Source: Psychrobacter lutiphocae DSM 21542 | GTDB taxonomy: Bacteria; Pseudomonadota; Gammaproteobacteria; Pseudomonadales; Moraxellaceae | DNA: 64,000 bases | Reading direction: 5' to 3' | Assembly (NCBI RefSeq): GCF_000382145.1 | Contig: NZ_KB907627.1 | Span: 47,963 to 111,962 of the forward strand | Part shown: positions 60,306 through 64,000 of the stretch, one piece after another | Numbering within the stretch: the stretch's first letter is position 1 | Layout: every line of letters begins with the position of its first letter | Made by a program: the position numbers and the translations under genes | The notes under the pieces: model-generated | The model's input: the letters and a program-made list of their open reading frames with translations, nothing else | What the model was told of the DNA's origin: nothing | Database searches by the model: none

Positions 60306-61031
60306 TTATGATTGGATTGTACAACGTACCAAAGCTAAGTCTTCGCTAGTGATGCCCGCATCGAACAAGGCTTGCACTAACGCATCAGATAAAAATAGGG
60401 AACGTACTAAAATAGGGTCATGCCAAATATCAACATCGCAGTCCTTGGCAGTGCATTCTAGTTTGATGTCATTGTCTTTAGGGTCATCAATATATCTTCG
60501 TTTATCATTAGGTGCATACGGGTTGCCATCCAAACCATCACTCTTTTCGATATCTAAAAACGTTCTAGTTTCGGCAATATTTATAAAATAATAAGGGGTA
60601 TTGGTCGCCGTCTTATTGGTTTGCATATCAATAATTTCAATCTCACTAAAATGCGTATCACCTAACCTAAATTGACTCATTACCTCATAACATTGCTGAT
60701 TAACGACCAAATAACCGTTAATAATTTTAAAGGCAACTTCATCGGGTTTTGGTAGTACTTCATTCGGTTCTCGATATACTCTTGTAGGCATATTTTTATC
60801 TGCAATATACTCCGAAGCAAACCATTTGTTTATAAATGATATATTTCGATTAAGCTCTTCTTTAAATCTTTTTTCTTCAATATCTGACAATTGATGATGA
60901 GTCATTTTCTGATTATTTTCATAAAACGAAACAGCATCGACATATTCTGGAATATCGGCTTGAAGACCATAAATATTAAATAGACTAGTGACAGAATATT
61001 GACACAACCAAGCAGTATTTGAGTTAGACAT
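60306..61031 (-). CDS. DUF1629-like (Imm43-type) immunity protein
   Basis: 241 aa, AAGGAAA before the ATG. The C-terminal half has VMSQFRLGDTHFSEIEIIDM, CDVDIWHDPILVRSLFLSDA and LVQALFDAGITSEDL, the imm11/DUF1629 pattern in which a two-lobe protein ends with a conserved S-D-x-L-x-x-A-x-x-x-x-G-I block. A paralogue is at 61314-62026. Placed after a truncated AHH toxin and before an intact one, it is a likely cognate or orphan antitoxin. Neutralisation is inference. Confidence 0.68.
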   Translation of the reverse strand: MSNSNTAWLCQYSVTSLFNIYGLQADIPEYVDAVSFYENNQKMTHHQLSDIEEKRFKEELNRNISFINKWFASEYIADKNMPTRVYREPNEVLPKPDEVAFKIINGYLVVNQQCYEVMSQFRLGDTHFSEIEIIDMQTNKTATNTPYYFINIAETRTFLDIEKSDGLDGNPYAPNDKRRYIDDPKDNDIKLECTAKDCDVDIWHDPILVRSLFLSDALVQALFDAGITSEDLALVRCTIQS

Positions 61032-61251
61032 TATTTGTTTCCTTATTGAGTTGAAAAGTATGTAAGATAATTAAGTGATAAAAAGATAGCAAAGGAAGAC
61101 TTTGTAAGTCTTCCTTTGCTATCTTAAAAATATATTTATCCTCAAATATTTCTCTCGGAAAGATATGATGGGCATTGATTGGTCTTGATGTGTTAGTGTT
61201 AGTGTTAGTGTTTGTATGTATTGCTGCACTGTTGTTAGTTTCCTGACTCAT
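61024..61251 (-). pseudogene. Truncated AHH-type toxin fragment
   Basis: 75-codon ORF. INAHHIFPREIFED at 26-38 is the start of an AHH nuclease, and an NTNTNTNT tract (13-20) comes from a 6-bp DNA repeat. After KYIF the frame runs into a hairpin terminator, so the rest of the nuclease is missing. It overlaps the immunity gene by 8 bases, as a toxin-immunity pair would. Confidence 0.6.
61083..61125 (-). terminator. Long hairpin truncating the toxin fragment
   Basis: Perfect 20-bp stem AAGATAGCAAAGGAAGACTT / AAGTCTTCCTTTGCTATCTT, loop of three bases, with TTTTT following on the minus strand. Confidence 0.9.
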
Positions 61252-61313
61252 AGTTAACTCCCTTTGATATAATATAAAAGCTATAAAATGATATATAGGT
61301 TATAAAAATAAGG

Positions 61314-62026
61314 TTAAACCAAACGACATTGCACCAAGTCAACATCCTGTTGCGGAGTGAGTCCTGCTTTTATTAATGCCTGTACCAATCTATCCGACAT
61401 AAACCATGAGTCGCGCAACATCGGCTCATGCCATAAGTCCACATCACACTCTGCTGCATCAGCTTTTAAGGCGATATCGCCTGTTTGAGGGCGTCTTATA
61501 TACTTACACTTGATGCTTGGATCGTAACTATTACCACTCACTTGCTCACTTTGTTCAGCTAAAAAATAATCTCTTTTTTCTGCCAAATCTACATAGTAAT
61601 ATACGTCATCAGTGACTTTTTCATCAGTTAAGATGTTGATAATATCTACTTTTCTAAGCTTTGTTTGCCCTAGCTGAAACTGCATCAATACCGTTGCGAT
61701 AGACTCATGCAAAAATATTGAACCGTTAGTTAGTATCTTTTCTTGTGGTTTTGGTACATCAATAGGTGGCAGAGCATAAACCGTATGCGGCATGTTTTCA
61801 ATGGGTAAAGGTTCTTTATTTCTTGCACTGCTTAATATTTCATCATCAATGCTATCAAGTAATGCAAACCTTTGAAGCTCTTCAGATGTTATAGTTTGAG
61901 ATGATTTTTTTTCTTTAAAAAGAAGTACTCTTTATAATCTAATAAATTAGGATAGCTCTGTCTATACATAAAACTATTGACAAACTCATTATTCTGATGA
62001 TGGAACAGCCATGGTGCTTGCGACAT
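61314..62026 (-). pseudogene. DUF1629-like immunity gene, frameshifted
   Basis: An N-terminal frame starts at ATG 62026 (MSQAPWLFHHQNNEFV, ending near KEYFFLKK) and the matching C-terminal frame (TSEELQRFALLDSIDDEILS onward to 61314, including CDVDLWHEPMLRDSWFMSDR) is offset by one base. Both parts align with the intact paralogue at 60306-61031. The switch must occur near the A8 tract at 61905-61912; one more A would restore the frame. Either a pseudogene or a slippage ON/OFF gene. Confidence 0.65.
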
Positions 62027-62159
62027 AGTATTCACCTTTTCTTTGGTTGATAGTGTGTTAACAAATGTTAACGACTAGAATAAAATAGTAAAGGGTTTGA
62101 TTTTATTAAAGACCACACTATATTCTACTATCCATAGACCTCACGATTTTTAATATAGG

Positions 62160-63062
62160 CTAATATAGACTAAGGTTAAGGTACCACTGCATAGTAGTTG
62201 AGCCATACAAGAGTACTAAGATACCAGCAATAGCAAGATAGGGGCCAAAAGCAAAAGATCGGCTTTCTTTATTTTTAAACAGGAGCATGATACCGATGAC
62301 AGAACCAAGAAGCGAAGATAGCAGGATGATAAGAGGGAGCATCAGTACCCCTAGCCAAGCACCTAGTGCTGCTAATAGCTTAAAATCACCCTCTGCCATA
62401 CCCTGTTTTTTAAAAATCAGATAAAACAGTTGAGCCACAATCCACAAACTTAAATACCCTATTATTAGTCCCAAAATAGATTGTGCGGGGGAAACTAATA
62501 AACCTTGTGAGTTTATGGCTAAGCCTATTCCTGCTAAAGGGTAAGTTAGTTTATCGGGAAGATATCGAGTTTCAAAATCAATACCTGCTAGAACAATTAA
62601 GCACCATACGAATATCAAAGTGAATAGCGTTAATACTTGAACTCCCATCTGATATATCACCATGGCTGATAGCAGTGCAGTGGCAAGCTCTACCAAAGGA
62701 TATCTTCGGCTAATATCTTGATGACAATATGAGCATCTACCTTTTAAGGCAATCCAACTTATTAAAGGTATATTTTCATACCAGCTAATCTGATGTCTAC
62801 ACTTTGCGCAATGCGATAAGGACTTGAATAAAGATAACCTTTCATTATTACTAATTATATTGTTAATAGGCGTTGTTAATGAAGCAGGGATATCAGGTTG
62901 CGACTGCAAAAATTGTATCGAGTCTATTCGCCACTGTTGCATTATGATTAAAGGTGTGCGATAGATGACTAGATTCAAAAAGCTACCTACAATAAGCCCT
63001 ATAAAAGCAAATAGCATCAGCGCCAGTGTATTATTTTGCTGTAGAAAGTGCCAAAACTGCAT
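62160..63062 (-). CDS. pilD: Type IV prepilin peptidase (A24 family)
   Basis: 300 aa. It cleaves and methylates type IV prepilins at the inner membrane. N-terminal FAFIGLIVGSFLNLVIYRTP, four cysteines C85/C88 and C110/C113 of the zinc site, catalytic D in DFETRYLPDKLTYP near 182, and MAEGDFKLLAALGAWLG for the second catalytic Asp. The usual GxGD reads AEGD here. Several membrane helices follow. It is unclear whether it lies inside the tRNA-Leu island or past its end. Confidence 0.9.
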   Translation of the reverse strand: MQFWHFLQQNNTLALMLFAFIGLIVGSFLNLVIYRTPLIIMQQWRIDSIQFLQSQPDIPASLTTPINNIISNNERLSLFKSLSHCAKCRHQISWYENIPLISWIALKGRCSYCHQDISRRYPLVELATALLSAMVIYQMGVQVLTLFTLIFVWCLIVLAGIDFETRYLPDKLTYPLAGIGLAINSQGLLVSPAQSILGLIIGYLSLWIVAQLFYLIFKKQGMAEGDFKLLAALGAWLGVLMLPLIILLSSLLGSVIGIMLLFKNKESRSFAFGPYLAIAGILVLLYGSTTMQWYLNLSLY

Positions 63063-63414
63063 AAAACAACCTTAATATAAAGCCAGAGGAAACCAAAGCA
63101 TAAAATTATAGTGGATTTAACAACGAAGCTTTTCGACAGGGTTAATGACAGTCACCTAGTCCTTTGTAGCTATTTTAGAATTATTAAGCTTAATGACAGC
63201 ATCTTCGGTTATCGAAAAATATACATTAATGAAATTTTCAAACAATCAGTATCTTTATAACCATACTAAATATCTAAATGAAGATCTAAAAGTCTAGGCT
63301 CAACCTACTAGATTATTATGCTTATATTAGTTAATCTTAAAGGATATAATATATAAAAAAAACCAGATACAAGCGCATCTGGTTAATATATTGAATAGCG
63401 ACATTCATCTATCC
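63063..63414. other. Gap upstream of the prepilin peptidase
   Basis: No gene seen. It should hold the pilD promoter. The only clear feature is the terminator at 63361-63384. Confidence 0.55.
63361..63384 (-). terminator. Terminator of the 63415 gene
   Basis: AACCAGAT / ATCTGGTT stem with eight A before it on the plus strand (T-run on the minus strand). Confidence 0.8.
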
Positions 63415-63621
63415 TCAAAGCATATCCATGGTTCTGACATAACCGTACTCATCTTTTAAGGTCACATTGCCGTTTTCATCTAAGATAATTTCCATTCTTA
63501 TTTTTTTAGTAGCCACACTACTGGGTAAGATGGGTGTGCCATCGGCTTTTTTACTACGTTTTACTTGTGACATAAATTGACGAGGATAAACCGTCACTGT
63601 CTTCCATGCACTAGCAGGCAA
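63415..63621 (-). CDS. Small protein with YPRQ motif, start uncertain
   Basis: 68 codons if begun at the TTG 63621; an upstream hydrophobic run (FVFGFFSLPASA) suggests a signal peptide whose true start is unclear (possible frameshift). The core TVTVYPRQFMSQVKRS and later IRMEIILDENGNVTLKDEYG resemble the neighbouring protein (63695-64000), which has HTYTIYPRQILEKYHKQ. The two form a local family of unknown function. Confidence 0.45.
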   Translation of the reverse strand: MPASAWKTVTVYPRQFMSQVKRSKKADGTPILPSSVATKKIRMEIILDENGNVTLKDEYGYVRTMDML

Positions 63622-63694
63622 TGAAAAAAAGCCAAAAACGAAACGTATTTACCCCTATGAAATTATTTTATCGGAAAACTTAGCTAAATAAATC

Positions 63695-64000
63695 TTACCA
63701 AGGTACTGCTGGATCTAAATACAATATGTTATCTTTTTCAGTAACACTCATATCATAGTGAAAGGTAAGTTCATAATAAATTATCGATGCTCGCATTCTA
63801 TTAATGACCCCCATTTGTTTATGATATTTCTCCAGAATCTGTCTAGGATAAATAGTATAAGTATGCCAGTCGATTTCTCGCTCCATAGCAGCAAACTTAG
63901 CCTCTCGAACTTTCTTATATTCAGGTTTATTGAATACTTTTTTTCTGAAAGCCTCATCCGCCTTTAAATACTCCTGCAGACTTCCATAATCATCTGAATT
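63695..64000 (-). CDS. YPRQ-motif protein, N-terminus outside window
   Basis: An open frame of 101 codons continues to the window edge (NSDDYGSLQEYLKADEAFRK at the edge), so the gene is longer than the short ATG-started ORF. The end is YELTFHYDMSVTEKDNILYL-type sequence. WHTYTIYPRQ is shared with the next gene. No known family recognised. Confidence 0.5.
   Translation of the reverse strand, partial: NSDDYGSLQEYLKADEAFRKKVFNKPEYKKVREAKFAAMEREIDWHTYTIYPRQILEKYHKQMGVINRMRASIIYYELTFHYDMSVTEKDNILYLDPAVPW

Noticed and set aside
63097..63115. Fifth copy of the late motif (AAAGCATAAAATTATAG)
   Set aside because: Only the AT-rich half matches and it lies in non-phage DNA.

Overview
The window looks like a chromosome segment of a Moraxellaceae bacterium, most likely Psychrobacter or a close relative. 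The evidence is moderately low GC, host proteins of Psychrobacter/Acinetobacter type (hisS-ispG-rodZ-pilW-rlmN-ndk order, FabR-like regulator, Fpr, DUF805) and many short repeats between and inside genes. Species calls are inference; no search was run.

Region 1 (1 to about 35,050) is most of a Mu-like, contractile-tailed transposable prophage. Its left end lies outside the window. A leftward early operon (6662 down to 1) carries two related small DNA-binding proteins, several small unknown proteins, the DDE transposase (MuA), the ATPase target selector (MuB) and a DUF3164 protein. It starts at a strong promoter whose spacer holds a palindromic operator next to the divergent repressor gene. 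This inverted early arm resembles BcepMu-type phages. Rightward follow a DinD-like gene, lysis genes, head genes (small and large terminase, portal, MuF, gpG, protease/scaffold, capsid) and tail genes (sheath, tube, chaperone with probable frameshift, tape measure, gpU, gpX, gpD split in two, gpV, gpW, gpJ, gpI, fibre). The arm ends with com and a Dam-like DNA methyltransferase whose GTG start is buried in a hairpin. Four near-identical 22-bp motifs stand before the lysis, protease, tail-chaperone and baseplate modules and are good candidates for late-phase control sites. Accessory genes (toxin-tailed MuF, UmuD-like S24 protein, BspA-like repeat protein, small secreted and membrane proteins) interrupt the late arm, and two of them are flanked by partial copies of neighbouring tail genes.

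Region 2 (about 35,050 to 57,900) is host core: bamB, a YfgM-like protein, hisS, ispG, rodZ, pilW and rlmN in one leftward series, then ndk, an FMN glutamate-synthase-like protein, a phosphodiester glycosidase-like lipoprotein, ychF, a His-rich lipoprotein, dgt, two TetR regulators, tatD, trmO, a DUF805 protein and fpr. Intergenic spaces are rich in short tandem arrays, one MITE-like palindrome and copies of the same repeats that occur inside phage genes.

Region 3 (57,948 to 64,000) starts with tRNA-Leu(CAA) and a tyrosine integrase directly downstream, the usual layout of an island inserted at a tRNA gene. After it come remnants of a polymorphic-toxin locus (AHH-type nuclease fragments alternating with DUF1629-like immunity genes, one frameshifted at an A-tract), a prepilin peptidase, and two related small proteins, one running off the window.
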